Assembly (NCBI GenBank): GCA_029204225.1
Contig: CM055094.1
Span: forward strand, 18,056,985-18,105,992
Direction of reading: 5' to 3'
DNA from: Diphasiastrum complanatum
Taxonomy: Eukaryota > Streptophyta > Lycopodiopsida > Lycopodiales > Lycopodiaceae
Length of the DNA stretch: 49,008 nt
This document shows, piece after piece, positions 34,891-46,699 of this stretch. The notes beneath the pieces are model-generated. The model saw nothing but the letters and a program-made list of their open reading frames with translations, did no database searches and had not been told where the DNA came from. The translations under genes were made by a program, and so were the position numbers. How positions within the stretch are numbered: the first letter of the stretch is position 1; each line of letters begins with the position of its first letter.

Positions 34891-35766
34891 TCATTTTCTC
34901 CTCATATCCTCAGCTCTCTTGGCACATTCCCTTGCAATGTGACCAGGATTATGACAATAATGTCTCCACTTCTCGAATTGTTGTTTTTCTCGGCCTTCTT
35001 CTATTTGTCGAGATTTATTTGAGCCTTGCTTCTGCCCTCCCTTTGAACACCCACTTCTGTCATTTAATGACAATCTTCTAATGAGCGCTAACTCATCCCT
35101 CATCAACTGGCTTTTTCTTCCCATGTTTTCTTGAAGCAGTCTTTGTATGACATCATTTAATTCTTGATCCTCCACCTTACTATTTTCAAGAATCATGATC
35201 AGAGGATCATAAGAAGCTAGGAGACTATCCAATATTGTAAATACCATATGCATTGTCTCTACAGTTGCGCCCGCTGCTTCCAGTTGCTACCTAATTCCCT
35301 TCATCCTTTCCAAATGTTCTTGCAATGAATCACCCTCGTTCATCTTCAGAGTAGCTAGTTGCCTCTTGAGCAATAGCACATTAGTCATAGTCTTTCCTTT
35401 GTATATGCTCTCCAATGTATCCTGAACTTGCTTTGCATCCTGCAGCACCTGGGTAGCTGGCATCTCCCCTAAGGTAAGACACATAGTGACAAAAGCCTTC
35501 CTCTCTCTGGCTTTGAATGTCTTCATTGCTTTTGTAGTCACCACTCCTTCACGATCAGGCTTTGGAGGAAGCTCACTTCCTTCCACGATGCATCCTTTCT
35601 CTTCTAGCACCATCTTAATCTGCCATTTCCAAAGCCCATATAACTCCCCATCGAACTTCTCAATTCCTCGTTGATCAGCAACGTTTTTCACTTCTAAAGT
35701 CCTGACAAAATTCCTTTGGTCTTTCTCACATGAGCGATATATCAAATCGCAAATCCCGTACAACAA
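34891..35766 (-). pseudogene. copia gag of the minus-strand element
   Basis: 35766-35287 encodes IEKFDGELYGLWKWQIKMVL and LLKRQLATLKMNEGDSLQEH. After one stop, 35253-34891 continues with the capsid end (ILDSLLASYDPLIMILE) and a zinc knuckle whose first Cys is Arg (RHYCHNPGHIAREC). The frame is nearly open, so the element is not very old. Gag would form the packaging particle. Confidence 0.88.
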
Positions 35767-36161
35767 TTTACTTCGTATGTGGGCCCATAACCTTTGTAAA
35801 TTTTTGTGCTAATTAACAGAGTTCTGAAATTTGAGGACATAATAGATCTACTAGTGCAATTGAAAATCACTCATTCGATTCATGAATGCATGCAAAACAT
35901 TAATACAAAAGGACTGAATTCTTTACACACATTTTGCAAAAAGGTGTAGTCATTGATCCCTACACACAGTACTGGCTTCACATCTTCATATGACATCATT
36001 CCATGACATGTATTTAAAACTACATATAATCGCCTTTCAATGTCATATGACATCAAGAATTAAGCTAAACAAATAAGACTTTAACCTTAATAACAAGATC
36101 AGTTAGCAAACTAACTTATGTTTCAACTGACTGTGAAGTGTCACTATTAACTAACAAGCAA

Positions 36162-38500
36162 TATCTGCTCTAGCAATAAGAACGAATTTAGCTCACAACT
36201 TGTTACAATGATCCAATACTGATAACCTCCTACATGACAAGAGTGTAATTGATATCCCATGTAAATTTCTTTTATCGTGCCCCAGATTAATCAAGGTGAA
36301 TTGTATATCACAATAATGTTTCACATGTGGGCTCAACATATGTTCAAATAGCTGAGAAATGAAAAAACAATGATGTCAATTCAATGGAACATATAATAAA
36401 AATGAGAGTCTCATAGTCTTGAGACTTCACCTTATATGGATCATAATACAATCAAAAGAATATTGTTGTTGATAGCACATTGGTTCAAAATCAATGTACA
36501 TAGTACATGTGATGGTTCCCATTTTGACCCTGCAAATGATGTGCATGACATTATGATTGGTCTAGGGCATTGAATTCAAAGGTATCTTCATACATTAGAG
36601 TTGCAAAGAATCTATTAGGATTCATATTCATCATATACCAAAATTCGTGAACCTCATTGTAGAGATGTTCAACTTTGACTATTTCATGATCTATGAATCT
36701 ACCAAGAGATGATTGGGGTAGTAATTGGATAATTAATCTTGTTCTTTTATCGATATTCCTAGTTGCATGAACCCTTTATGAAACATCTTCCTTACTGTCT
36801 TCATAAATTTTGGATACATTTCTCAGATTGATTTTCATACTCCACAACCATTTCACAACGAGGAGTCATCATCTCATTTGGACTTAATATCCATCTTTCA
36901 AATCTGATCATACTTCTAAGTTGTTATTTATAGCAAGCATAGAGACGTTGTAGTTGACTTAAAATTTTTCATTTATAAGTTTGAATGTATTTCGAATTAC
37001 TTGTTACATCTCACTCAAAGAGCATAGAGGCCTTGTTACTCTACTTTGTTCAATGCCTTAAAAGAATGTGTTTGAGAGGTCTATAACGTAGGTATGTGGT
37101 AGCTTCATTTCTCAGTCAGTATGTCACTACCAAAGGCTTGAAATAATACATCATTTACTCATAAACCTTGTATATTAGGAATTGACATATTTGTATCTCT
37201 CTACATTTTTTTACAACTACCAAAACATGGCATAACATCTCTGTAATGTATATGAGTCTAAACAACATCAATATGTCAATATATGATTTAAATGACAGGG
37301 AAGTGCATAGAGTACAACCATTTAAGCTTAGTAAGTACCTATCAAAGACATTTGAGACCTTTTTTTGTTGGTAACCGTTCTTGTTTGTTAGTTATGGCAC
37401 AATAGTGGTGTAAGCTATGTTGATGATTCTTTCAACTTCTAGTTGAGTTAAAGTTGATAAATACTTTTTTTTTTTATTGATTAAGTGTAGAGGGGTGAGA
37501 TGGAGGTTAGCTCAAATGCTCAATGTGCATGCTAATGGAAAAACCATAAGTAAGCAAAACAAGAACAATGAAATAGAAAGCAAATAGAAAACACCACAAT
37601 AGCATTAGCATGAGGGATTAGCAAATGAGGATGCTTTGGCTCTCCAAAATAGTAGAGTCTCCTCCTTCTCATTAACCATGAAAATATGATACAAATGGTG
37701 CCTTTTTATGGATGAGGAAGGCCCTTGCCCCTTTCTCCTATTGAATATTCCAAGGAAGGTGGGATTGAAATCCACACCCTTAATCAAAAACACAAACTAA
37801 TCAATGGTGGAGAGAGAAACACACTTCACCTACCACCAATTGACTTTGACTAATTGATTAAACTTAGGAACTTATGTTTAAGCTTAACTTTTGCCTTCTA
37901 ATATTATTTTTAATTACATGGCCCAAAGTCAAGTTTATGTCCAAAATTATTTATTTACAAGTGCTCATTGGGGGCCATAGGCTTACGCGCGCAGGATGCC
38001 ACGACCTGATAAATTTTCAGTTTAAAGGACAATAATGATTGTACTTAACAATCATAGAGAGTTATTGGTTGCTTAATCAATGGATCTATCAAGTTCTACA
38101 CATTAGATCTTGATCTAGATTCACTACACTTAGATTTAAGCAAGAGCAATGGATCAAAACATCAAAATTTAGTGAAGGCGGCCTCACACGTGTGGAGTAC
38201 TGTCCACAGTACGGCCTACACCTGAAACAACAAGTACTAATGTTCTTGATAGCAATCATTCATAGAAATCGCAAATCTATTGACTAGAAAACTCACAAAA
38301 GTGTAGAATGCAAAAGTCTCATCAATCTCATTAGCAAAATGATGATCCTTTTATGGATCAAGTACATCCACGAGTCTGGTACAGTCTAGCAGGTCTTCAC
38401 ACGTGTGAATAGTGCCACATCACTCAGATCTATCCATTTGATTTATACTTGATCCTTATCCAAAGTTGACCTTCTAGAATATGGCTAAAATCCAAACAGC
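36162..38500. other. AT-rich intergenic sequence; only a CACGTG palindrome region stands out
   Basis: No protein family is seen. At 38180-38420 the palindromic CACACGTGTG occurs twice. The 38030-38240 stretch resembles the reverse complement of 43440-43620, so part of it is a dispersed repeat. The rest shows nothing I recognise. Confidence 0.4.
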
Positions 38501-38879
38501 TAGTCTCATAGAATATAGGAATATTCTCTATGTTGGTTGATTCTGTCGAATCCCCAAGATACTCGGACAGAGCAACTCAAGAGCACCTCTCACCTTAGAC
38601 CGAGGAGGTCTCTGAGAAGACGAGACTAATAAAGATTGAGAGCCGAGGAATACTAGTTACTAATGACAAGTAAGAACTGTGTAAGCCTCATGGTGAATCC
38701 CGGAAGATGGAATGACCATGTAGGAACTAGTATTTCTAGGCAAATGTAATAAATGCAAGTAGACCCCTCTTAAAGAAAGTAGAGTGAGCCACCTTTTGAT
38801 GGTGACCTCTAGTAGAGAGCATTATTCCACTTGTAATTTGTGAAATGTGGAAATTCCACTAGGATGCCACCTAAGGAGC

Positions 38880-39684
38880 TCTCTTGCTTATTTAAGAGAC
38901 TCCATCTTTGAGTAGAAGAGCTTTTTGTGTATTGTATCAACTCCATGCTGAAATGAGAAGAGCCTTCACGAGTTTGGTGCAACCATTGAGCTCCTTGATC
39001 ATGCTTGTTTCTTGAGTGATGTATTTATGATTTTGCCCTTTCCTCGTTTTGTGTATGGTTGGGACTATAGAGTGGATTAGATTTGTTGTTTTGTAGAGTG
39101 GATTAGCTTTCTTGTTTTCTTGTGGATTAATGTAGGAGCCAGCATTCAAGTAAACTAAATAGGCTAGAAATGTGGCATAAATCTTGCATATTCTCTAACA
39201 TTCTAGCTCTTGATGTTCTTGGGATGTCCAAGAATCAAAAGACTGGTTAGTTTCTTGATTCTTGGACTTCTAACATGCTGTAGATTAGTTCTTGTTTCTT
39301 GTTTATCAGTTATGCAAATGTAGCTCAGTTCAGTGTAGTGTAGGATCTGATTTCAATCCATTTTTAGAGTAAGTAGCAATAGAAACTACTGAACGTTTAT
39401 TGGCTTGCATGCTGATTTGTGAATGAGTGTTCTTGGCTTGCATCATCTATGTAGAATGTAAGTGCGTTCAAGAGTGACGTCCCTGAGTAGTCCTCTAACA
39501 GGCAGGACATAAAAGAAAATACTACATCGAAACTCTATCCCTTCTGTCTGGGTTGGCATTGTAAAATCAAGAAACTATATAACGAATGCCATGATGTCTG
39601 GTAACAGGTAGAAACGGTTCTGAAAAAGTAAAGAGAAAGAATCGTAGAAAGAACAGGTCCTCTGGAGCAGGAGATCTGTCAACA
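38880..39684 (+). repeat. probable 5' LTR (3' portion) of a Tat/Athila-like gypsy element
   Basis: The end CTCTGGAGCAGGAGATCTGT then CAACA at 39684 sits directly before a Tat-type primer site. It matches the LTR end of the right-hand element on the other strand (CTCTAGAGCAGGGAATCAAT then AAACA). The GTAACAG..AGAAA stretch near 39600 also matches. A TATTTAAG near 38889 could be its TATA box. The left end is not determined. Confidence 0.5.
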
Positions 39685-39699
39685 TTTGGCACCGTTGCC
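39685..39699 (+). other. Tat/Athila-type primer binding site
   Basis: TTTGGCACCGTTGCC differs by one base from the TTTGGCGCCGTTGCC primer site of plant Tat and Athila gypsy elements. A degenerate version, TTTGGCTCATTGCCG, is at 48908-48922 on the minus strand in the partner element. Confidence 0.75.
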
Positions 39700-39929
39700 C
39701 ATTGAACTCCAACACCCTCTACATCAGAAACCCGCAACCTTGTCCACGTTCAGATCTCTGCAACAACATTCCAAATCTTTAAACAAATTTGAGTTCCTAC
39801 ACACTTTCCAAAGCCACATCGTTGGCTACATCATTACTCAAATCCACGAGCTGTTAGCCTCGCCAATCACTTGTAAACAAACACTCTAATAGACCTGGGT
39901 TTCCTTCACCACAAGCTCACGCTCCTCAT

Positions 39930-40620
39930 GCTTGAAATCTCAATCGGAGCCCCAGCTTCGAATCTCAACCGACGGCCTTGTATCAGATCTCAACCGACGG
40001 CCTGTGTTAGATCTCAACCGACGGCCCTGTATCAGATCTCAACCGAAGGTCTGTATCAGATCTCAACCGACGGCCCTGTATTAGATCTCAACCAATGGCC
40101 TGTGTCAGATCTCAACCGACGGCCCTGTATCAGATCTCAACTGACGACCTTGTATCAAATTTCAACCGACGGCCTATATCGGTACTCAACCGACGGCCTG
40201 TATCACATCTCAATCGACAACCTGTATCAAATCTCAACCGACGGCCTGTGTCAGATCTCAACCGACGGCCCTGTATCAGATCTCAACCGACGGCCCCGTA
40301 TCAGATCTCAACCGACGGCCCCGTATCAGATCTCAACCGATGGCCCGTGTTAGATCTCAACCGACGGCCCTGTTTCATATCTCAACCGACGGCCCCGTAT
40401 CAAATCTCAACCAGATCTCAACCAACGGCAAGCTTCAGATCTGAACCGACAGCCATGTATCAGATCTCAACCGAGGGCCTGTATCAAATCTCAATCAACG
40501 GCCTGCTTCAGATCTCAACCGACGGCCCTGTATCAAATCTCAACTGATGGCCTATCTCAATTTTCAACCAACAGCTTGTATCAAATATAAACCGACAGAC
40601 TATATTCAATCTCGACCGAT
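39930..40620 (+). repeat. 24-25 bp minisatellite, about 27 units, in the leader of the left Tat-like element
   Basis: The core ATCTCAACCGACGGCC recurs every 24 or 25 bases, for example at 39962, 39987, 40011, 40036, 40060, 40085, 40109 and 40134. Because 25 is not a multiple of three, all forward frames cycle through the same peptides (ISTDGP, DLNRRP, RSQPTA). The open frames of 121-150 codons here are repeat artefacts and not genes. Confidence 0.92.
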
Positions 40621-40639
40621 GGGGTCCCTCACAATCTCA

Positions 40640-41906
40640 GCCGGACCACATCCACGCCAGCCACAGAACTTTCAAACGACCATCACAACTGACGAGTACA
40701 ATAGACATCACATCCCACACCTTGCCAAAAAATCGCATTTTGTTTGCATCTGTCGCCTCTATCTTTGTTTGCATCTGACTCCCTCTATCTCCATTTACAT
40801 CTGCTGCTATCTGACTCTGTTCTGCTACCTTTACACGTGCTTTCAACAAACACCCATCTGCATCCCAGTTCCATTCGATGGCCTAGAATTGCTGCTACAT
40901 CCAACAGCTTGAATCACTAATCTATATCAAATGTTGTTCGGAATCATATTTGAGGACCCGCACTCAACCGCCCACACACCCCCTCATCTGACTGGACTGA
41001 GCCAATGCACTCCTCACTAGACCACCTTCCACCTCCATCGCCACCACCACCATAGCGACCGCATTCCATTGCCACGAGCCTCCAACTATCACATTCATCA
41101 GTAGCGACAACATTCACTCACCACCAGACAACCTACTAACTACTTCCGCCCTTGAACAGTAGCCACCTTACAAACCGCATTGCACTGACCGCATTACACT
41201 GTACCACACCACCCTCCGCACTCCATCGCAACCAGCTCTTCACCCAGCCGGTTGCACTCGTCGTCACGGCACACATTGCCTGCGTCTACCCGTGGCCGCC
41301 ACAAATCGCACTAGACCGCACTCCTATGGCCCTACGACTACACTCGGCTGCCCCTGATCGCAACAGACTGCCACAACCCGTAACTTACCACAATCAACCG
41401 CAATAGACCGCACTTGACCCGCAAAAAGACGCCTTACGGCTACCACGGCCACCTTCGACCACCACAACCACAAACAACCCATATACCCCGTAGCAACCGT
41501 ACTCCCACAAAGAGCAAGTCTTTCTCGTAGAGATCTCATTCCCCCGTAGTACCCGCATACACCGCAACCACACCCGCCTTCGCCCATCGCAACCGCATCA
41601 AACCGTCAACAAATGACACTAAGACTACCCACGGCCACCTCCTTCGCAACTAACTGCACTCATCCCATTCCATCGAACCTTTGCAACCACCCTACATCCG
41701 CATACACCCTCCCAACAACCTTTTGTCGAAAACCACCGCAAATCACTACCCAACACCGCAATCCTACGGCCCTATGACTACCCACGGCCACCTTCGACCA
41801 AACAAATCGTCAAATAACCGCAACCCCCTGTAACCATAAACCGTAAACCGTAGGGACCGCAAATATCCAAAAAAAAAAAAACACATTCAAAACTCACCAG
41901 TACCCA
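40640..41906 (+). other. C-rich leader between minisatellite and gag
   Basis: Long C/A-rich sequence with loosely repeated phrases such as CTACCCACGGCCACCT and CGACCACCACAACC. I see no conserved protein. Long untranslated leaders before gag are usual in Tat/Ogre-type gypsy elements. Confidence 0.5.
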
Positions 41907-42640
41907 ATGGACCAACAAAACGATCCTGAAGTCCCAGACGATTATCCATACGAGATCAGGTCCCCTGTAGCTGAACAAATCAGACGTCAAAGGTTCTACC
42001 GAATGAGAGCCGAACTCCAAGAGCCATCCACAAACCCATTCGATGGACAAGAATCTGATAGAGCCGAGTCTTCACATGCACGACCCCGTTTTTATGGTGC
42101 TGACCGCTCCCAGGCCAGAACCAACCTTAATGGAGTTTCTGCTACCCACGGAGCTCATCTTGAAAGACGTACACCCAAACTAGATCTACCAAAGTTTGAC
42201 GGAAGTTCGGACCCTCAAAGATTTTTGCAAATCTTTGAGAATGCATGTGATGTATATGGTGAAACATCTCCCGATGCTATGGTCGAACTGTTTTCGATGA
42301 CCATGATCGCTAAAGCACGTGACTGGTTTTTCAACCTTGATCGTGACGAAAAGACAGACTGGTCAATTTTGAAAGAGTCCTTTGTCAAGCATTTTAAGCC
42401 CTTTCGCTTGATAGAGAGCCCTTTTGTCAAATTGAGTAGCATCAAAATGACAACAGACGAGCGTGTACGAGACTATATCGAGCGTTTCAAACGTCTCAAA
42501 AGTCAAGTACAAGAACAGCCCTCCGAATAGATGCTCATCATCTGGTAGGCCTTCCAAGATGGATTAGACGCGAGCTTAAATCCAATGATGAATACATGAG
42601 TCTAAAGTTAGCTATGTCTGATGCCACAATTTTTTTCCCT
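41907..42640 (+). pseudogene. Tat-like gypsy gag, 5' part, left copy
   Basis: A 207-codon frame from the ATG at 41907 has EQIRRQRFYRMRAELQEPST, PKLDLPKFDGSSDPQRFLQI, AKARDWFFNLDRDEKTDWS and LKESFVKHFKPFRL, a Retrotrans_gag type capsid. It stops at 42530. Matching sequence continues to about 42620, where the partner element still goes on, so about a kilobase or more of gag is deleted here. The same protein is encoded on the minus strand at 48144-46700. Confidence 0.88.
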
Positions 42641-42769
42641 GTCTACAAACTCCAATCTATTTGTCTTTCCACATGCTGATCAGATTTCCAATGTGCCAAT
42701 CCATATAGAGATTCGGTTCTGAATCTCTTGTTCACCGAGGTCCTCACTACATAGTACCTCAACACACCT

Positions 42770-43383
42770 GCATCTCAAGCTATATCTTACAACATCTGTT
42801 ATCCATGATGATAGATGTTAGTGTCACCAACCCTGCCTTGTTTTGACAAGGGCGTATGAAAGTAAGTATCGTTACTCTACAAAACAAATAAACTATTCCA
42901 ACTATCAAGATGACTTATCAATGTTGATCAATGCAAGTTTTGTTCGACAAATGCCATACAGTTCTAACTCTCCGTAACGTTTGTTTATTTTCTTGTTTCT
43001 CTTCACCTATTTTGTGTGATTGATTTTTTGCATAAGAAATAGCTATTGCACGAGAGTCTTCTGTAGCGCATCTCCAGAACACATTTTCATTCATCTATCC
43101 ATCTTCATATTATCTTGTACAGCAGTTTAGAATTTTTTGAGAAATATCAAAAATCCATGGACAGTCAAAGTTAATTCCTGCATCTCATTCATCTTCGAGT
43201 CAACTACAACAAGAGCGAAACAAATTTAGTTAAAATTTGTTCAACCTTTAGTACAGTCCCATGTTCAACGAGTTCAACTACGTGTTCCACACGCAGATCC
43301 AACCTTGAACATGACCAGTTACCAACAACAACACCCCCACCAACAGATTTTTTTTTTTTTTTTTTTTTGGGGGGGGGGGAGAG
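42770..43383 (+). mobile_element. 3' internal remnant and polypurine tract of the left Tat-like element
   Basis: 42770-43330 aligns in reverse with 46300-45273 of the partner, for example GTCACCAACCCTGCCTTGTT (42831) and TTTTGTGTGATTGATTTTT (43011). The element ends with ACCAACAGA, a T-run and a GGGGGGGGGGAGAG polypurine tract at about 43369-43383. The pol genes between are deleted. Confidence 0.68.
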
Positions 43384-43439
43384 TGGATCCGCTTAGATCC
43401 ACTAGAGCAGTTACGCTGCCAACAACAACACCAACAAGA

Positions 43440-43640
43440 TCGACGTACACCTGCTGTACTTCACATGTGTGAAGCCTTTGGGTCATCTTTTTTTTATTGT
43501 TCTTGCTTGGATCACTAGAAATTGTCAAGTAGAATCTAGAATTGGATGCCAGTCTTGATATAGATCAAGATCCCAAGCTACCAATCACTCTTATTGATCA
43601 TTTGTGGATCAAATTAAGTCCTTTTCTCTGAAATTTGACT
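43440..43640 (-). repeat. dispersed repeat related to 38030-38240
   Basis: On the minus strand it reads GGCTTCACACATGTGAAGTA then CAGCAGGTGT, close to GGCCTCACACGTGTGGAGTA then the CTACACC region at 38175-38225. GATTGGTAGCTTGGGATCTT also matches the left copy loosely. It is an old inverted pair of unknown type. Confidence 0.4.
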
Positions 43641-44635
43641 ACTACTATCTTGCCAATCCCATTTCATATTGAGTTTAATATATGGTTTTTTGTACAACAC
43701 TTGTGTAGAATAGCTTCCTTAGCATATCAAGTGAGATGGTCTCAATGACACATATTATTTGTGTGCTTTTTCTGTGAATTATTTAAAATAAAAGTTGTTG
43801 ATGAAGCTAGGTATTAAAAAAACACCAAACCTAGCAATGAGAGTTACATCATTGTGATTCTCTCTTTCCAAGAAACTGTAATGTCCATCTACAATTTTTA
43901 TACTTTAATCAAGTGAAAAGTAGGTCTTTTGATTTTTGTTTTTTGAAATTTTGAAATCTAAAGAGAAAAACATGAGAACCTAGCATAACTAAGAGCACAT
44001 TGTGCATGATGGAATGAAGTGGTAAAATCTTCAAAAAGGCCTTGTACGATCCTCACCCATAAATGGACCTTAATGATCATCTTATATTTTTTCAAGCTAT
44101 GGCGTTTCTTGAATGTGACTAGCTAATACAAAAAGAACTACAACATCTAAATGATTATGGACTACTAGTACCAATTAGCCACATACCTCCTTTCATTGGA
44201 TTGAGTTCTACATGTAAAGTTAATAAATCGAAATTTTCTGACCAATTTAAAAGTAAAGATCATTAAAAGCAACTGATGAAGCCACCCTTATGCATGTAGA
44301 AGTTGCAATATTGTTAGAAAATGTGAGAGCCCCTATGTTTTTGGCATCGATGTTCTTTGGTATAGTCAAAGGGTGTAGACTCATACTTAGCACAAATCCA
44401 AAATAAATATAAAAATTGAGACAAAAATTTCCAAGCTCACAACCCTAACAATTTTGAGTGAATCATTATAAGGTTATTGCTCATCATCTATTACTCTTAC
44501 ATCTTCATCATATATTATGAAGGTATGGCACATTTGGGAATAAAAAAATTTGTGTTGGATATTGAAGATTTGTGCTAGTTTTAAAAGCACATCAATTGTT
44601 TTCGTATGCAATTTATTTGATTTAGGCCATATAGT
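43640..44635. other. spacer between the two Tat-like elements; nothing recognised
   Basis: AT-rich, with no protein motif or LTR boundary. It separates the 3' ends of two convergent elements and may be original host sequence or the decayed LTR of the left element. Confidence 0.4.
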
Positions 44636-44783
44636 TTTGTGTCTACTGATTCTCTGCTCTAGAGAATCAATGTGCTTTGTTCTTTACTTCTGTCTTCTTG
44701 TTTACAGGATGTAACTGCTTCAGTGGATGATTGTAAATCCGCTCTCTCCCCCCCCCGGAAAATCTGTTGGTGGGGATGTTGTT

Positions 44784-45272
44784 TGTTACGGCCATATTCG
44801 GATAAGGACCTGGAATAGTCCTAATATGGTAGACCGGCCCTTCAGTGTTCGAGATTATTGTTCACGCCTAGATTTAATTCCACGTCGAGGCCTGTTGGTG
44901 ACTGATAACCTTGAGAGGTCCCAGACACTCTAACTGAGACATATGGAGTAGTGCATGTATGTGTGACTGATATAGGCAGGGGGTATGCATGAAGAGCTGT
45001 GACCTATTTATAGTTGACCTACATGGGGATTGCATGTGTTCATGCATAGGATCCTATTCTCTATATATTGAGGTAGTGATTATTCCGTCGATGACTTGGT
45101 CTAGGTTACCTGATGAGCTCTTCTTCTCTTGCTATCACATGGCATGGCTTGGGGGCTAGATCCAGGAGGATTCTCCAAGAGGGATCTAGGATTGGTTGGG
45201 CAGTTTTGCTCCACAATCCCTCTTGTGTTTTCCTATCCTCATCTTAGGGGACTGTCCCTAGTGATCTTTACA
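44784..45272 (+). mobile_element. solo LTR, 489 bp, inserted in the right Tat-like element
   Basis: It begins TGTTACGGCC and ends GATCTTTACA. The five bases before (44779-44783) and after (45273-45277) are both TTGTT. The left Tat-like element has the uninterrupted site (TACCAACAACAACACCCCC, about 43320-43338), which proves the insertion. A solo LTR forms when the two LTRs of an element recombine. Its TGTTACGG start resembles the gypsy LTR at 18121. Confidence 0.85.
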
Positions 45273-45599
45273 TTGTTGTTGGTAGCTTTTCATGCTCAAG
45301 ATTAGATCGACATGTGGAACACGCAATTGAAACATGTGACTGGACTAAAGATTGAACAAGTTTTAAATATATTTGTTTCGATTTTGTTGTAGTTGACTCA
45401 AATCTAAACAATCGAATATTGAAACCAGCAAATTGAAAACAAATAAAAGTAAAAAAAGCCATTGAGATCAGACTTGCTGAACTGGCGAAACAGGCTGCCA
45501 AAGCTTGCGTAATCGGCTGTCATTCACTAGAGTATCAAATCGTTTTCCATCCAAGTGCTCAAGAATTACTGCGCCATAGTTCAGAATTTCCTTCACCTG

Positions 45600-45902
45600 T
45601 AAACTTCAACTTTTCCTTGATCAGCTTGGTTTTGACATCAATGCAAGATCTCCTGGTTTCAGATCCTTTTTGTGCAATCGACGATCGTGCCATGCCTTGC
45701 GGTGGGCTTTCTCTGCTGCTATCGCATGAACTACCATCAATTGAGTTTCACATAATTTGTGCAACGCTTCATGACAGAGTTGTAAAGACTTATCATCATT
45801 TAATCGTTCCGTTGTTGCTATGCATAAAGATGGGATTAAAAATTCAATCGGCATGACAACATCTTGACCATAAACTAGTTGAAATATGACGATGAAAGAC
45901 AA
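45600..45902 (-). pseudogene. gypsy integrase C-terminal fragment
   Basis: 45902-45621 encodes FQLVYGQDVVMPIEFLIPSL, HEALHKLCETQLMVVHA, KAWHDRRLHKKDLKPGDLAL and MSKPS. This is the usual integrase tail (LVYG..A..P.E, then G.LAL). The catalytic core is absent. It fits the end of pol in the right Tat-like element. Confidence 0.8.
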
Positions 45903-46699
45903 GAATCAACTCTGAAATGACGTGGATTTTTTAAAGTTGCAGTATGCTCAAAAATCCTAAACTCTGTACAAGGTGATCTGAAGACGGATAGATGAATGAA
46001 AATGTGTTTTTGAGATACTCTACGAAAGACTCTCATGCAATAGTTATTTCTGATGCAAAAATCAATCACACAAAAGGGATGAAGAGGAACAAGAAAATAA
46101 ACGAACGGTATAGAGAGTGAGAACTGTATGGTTGTCGCGAACAACACCTTCATTCATCAACATTGATAATTAACCTTCGCAATTTCAATATCCCATTGGC
46201 CTTGTAGAGTAATGAGAAAAAGTTGGATATGCCCTTGTCAAAACAAGGCAGGGTTGGTGACACTAAATCTACCATCATTGATAGCAGATATTGTAAGATA
46301 TGTCTTGAAATGCATAGAAGAAGAAGATCAATTCCCATTAGTATCTTTTGGATCATGAGATTCATTAAATGAATCGCTTTTAGATTTCCAATTCTCAAAT
46401 TTGGTTTGTTATATGTAGTGGTTGGAAACTCGTCAAAAAATGAAAAGACATATAGATTTGAGGTTGCAAGAGTGGAGATAAAATGTCAATTCCCTAGAGA
46501 GGGTGCTCTTGTCTGGGAATAGTAGCAGATGACGGAATATCGGTTTCCTCTACGTCTTGCAATAACTCATTTCATATAACGTCTATGTTCGATTATCGAT
46601 CTGGTAAATGTCGTGGTAATGTAGAAGTTCTCAAGGAACTTCTCGATTGAGTAGCAGGTTTAACTGTTGGTTGTTATGGTGCTCGTGTAGTGTTGTCAT

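Larger units (their letters stand above)
32487..36156 (-). mobile_element. Ty1/copia element with both LTRs and target duplication, internally deleted
   Basis: The LTRs at 32487-32912 and 35795-36156 are closely similar. They read TGTTAG...ACA on the minus strand. Both flanks carry AGCAA (32482-32486 and 36157-36161), a perfect five-base duplication. On the minus strand the polypurine tract GTGAGAGAGGGAT lies just before the 3' LTR (about 32913-32925). The coding order gag, protease, integrase, RT, RNase H is kept, but parts of integrase and RT are deleted. It is therefore non-autonomous. The right LTR lacks about 64 bases found in the left one. Confidence 0.93.

Noticed and set aside
39928-40547. 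Long overlapping plus-strand frames of 141 and 150 codons
   Set aside because: They are translations of the 24-25 bp minisatellite in different frames and show no protein family beyond the repeat.
39930-40620. CRISPR-like regularly spaced repeat
   Set aside because: Units are directly adjacent without unique spacers, and the context is a plant retrotransposon leader.
40640-41906. Proline/threonine-rich short frames as a structural protein gene
   Set aside because: Open frames follow the C-rich leader composition, switch strands and show no conserved domain.
42215-42445. Minus-strand frame opposite gag
   Set aside because: It is the antisense shadow of the Tat-like gag, which carries clear family motifs on the plus strand.
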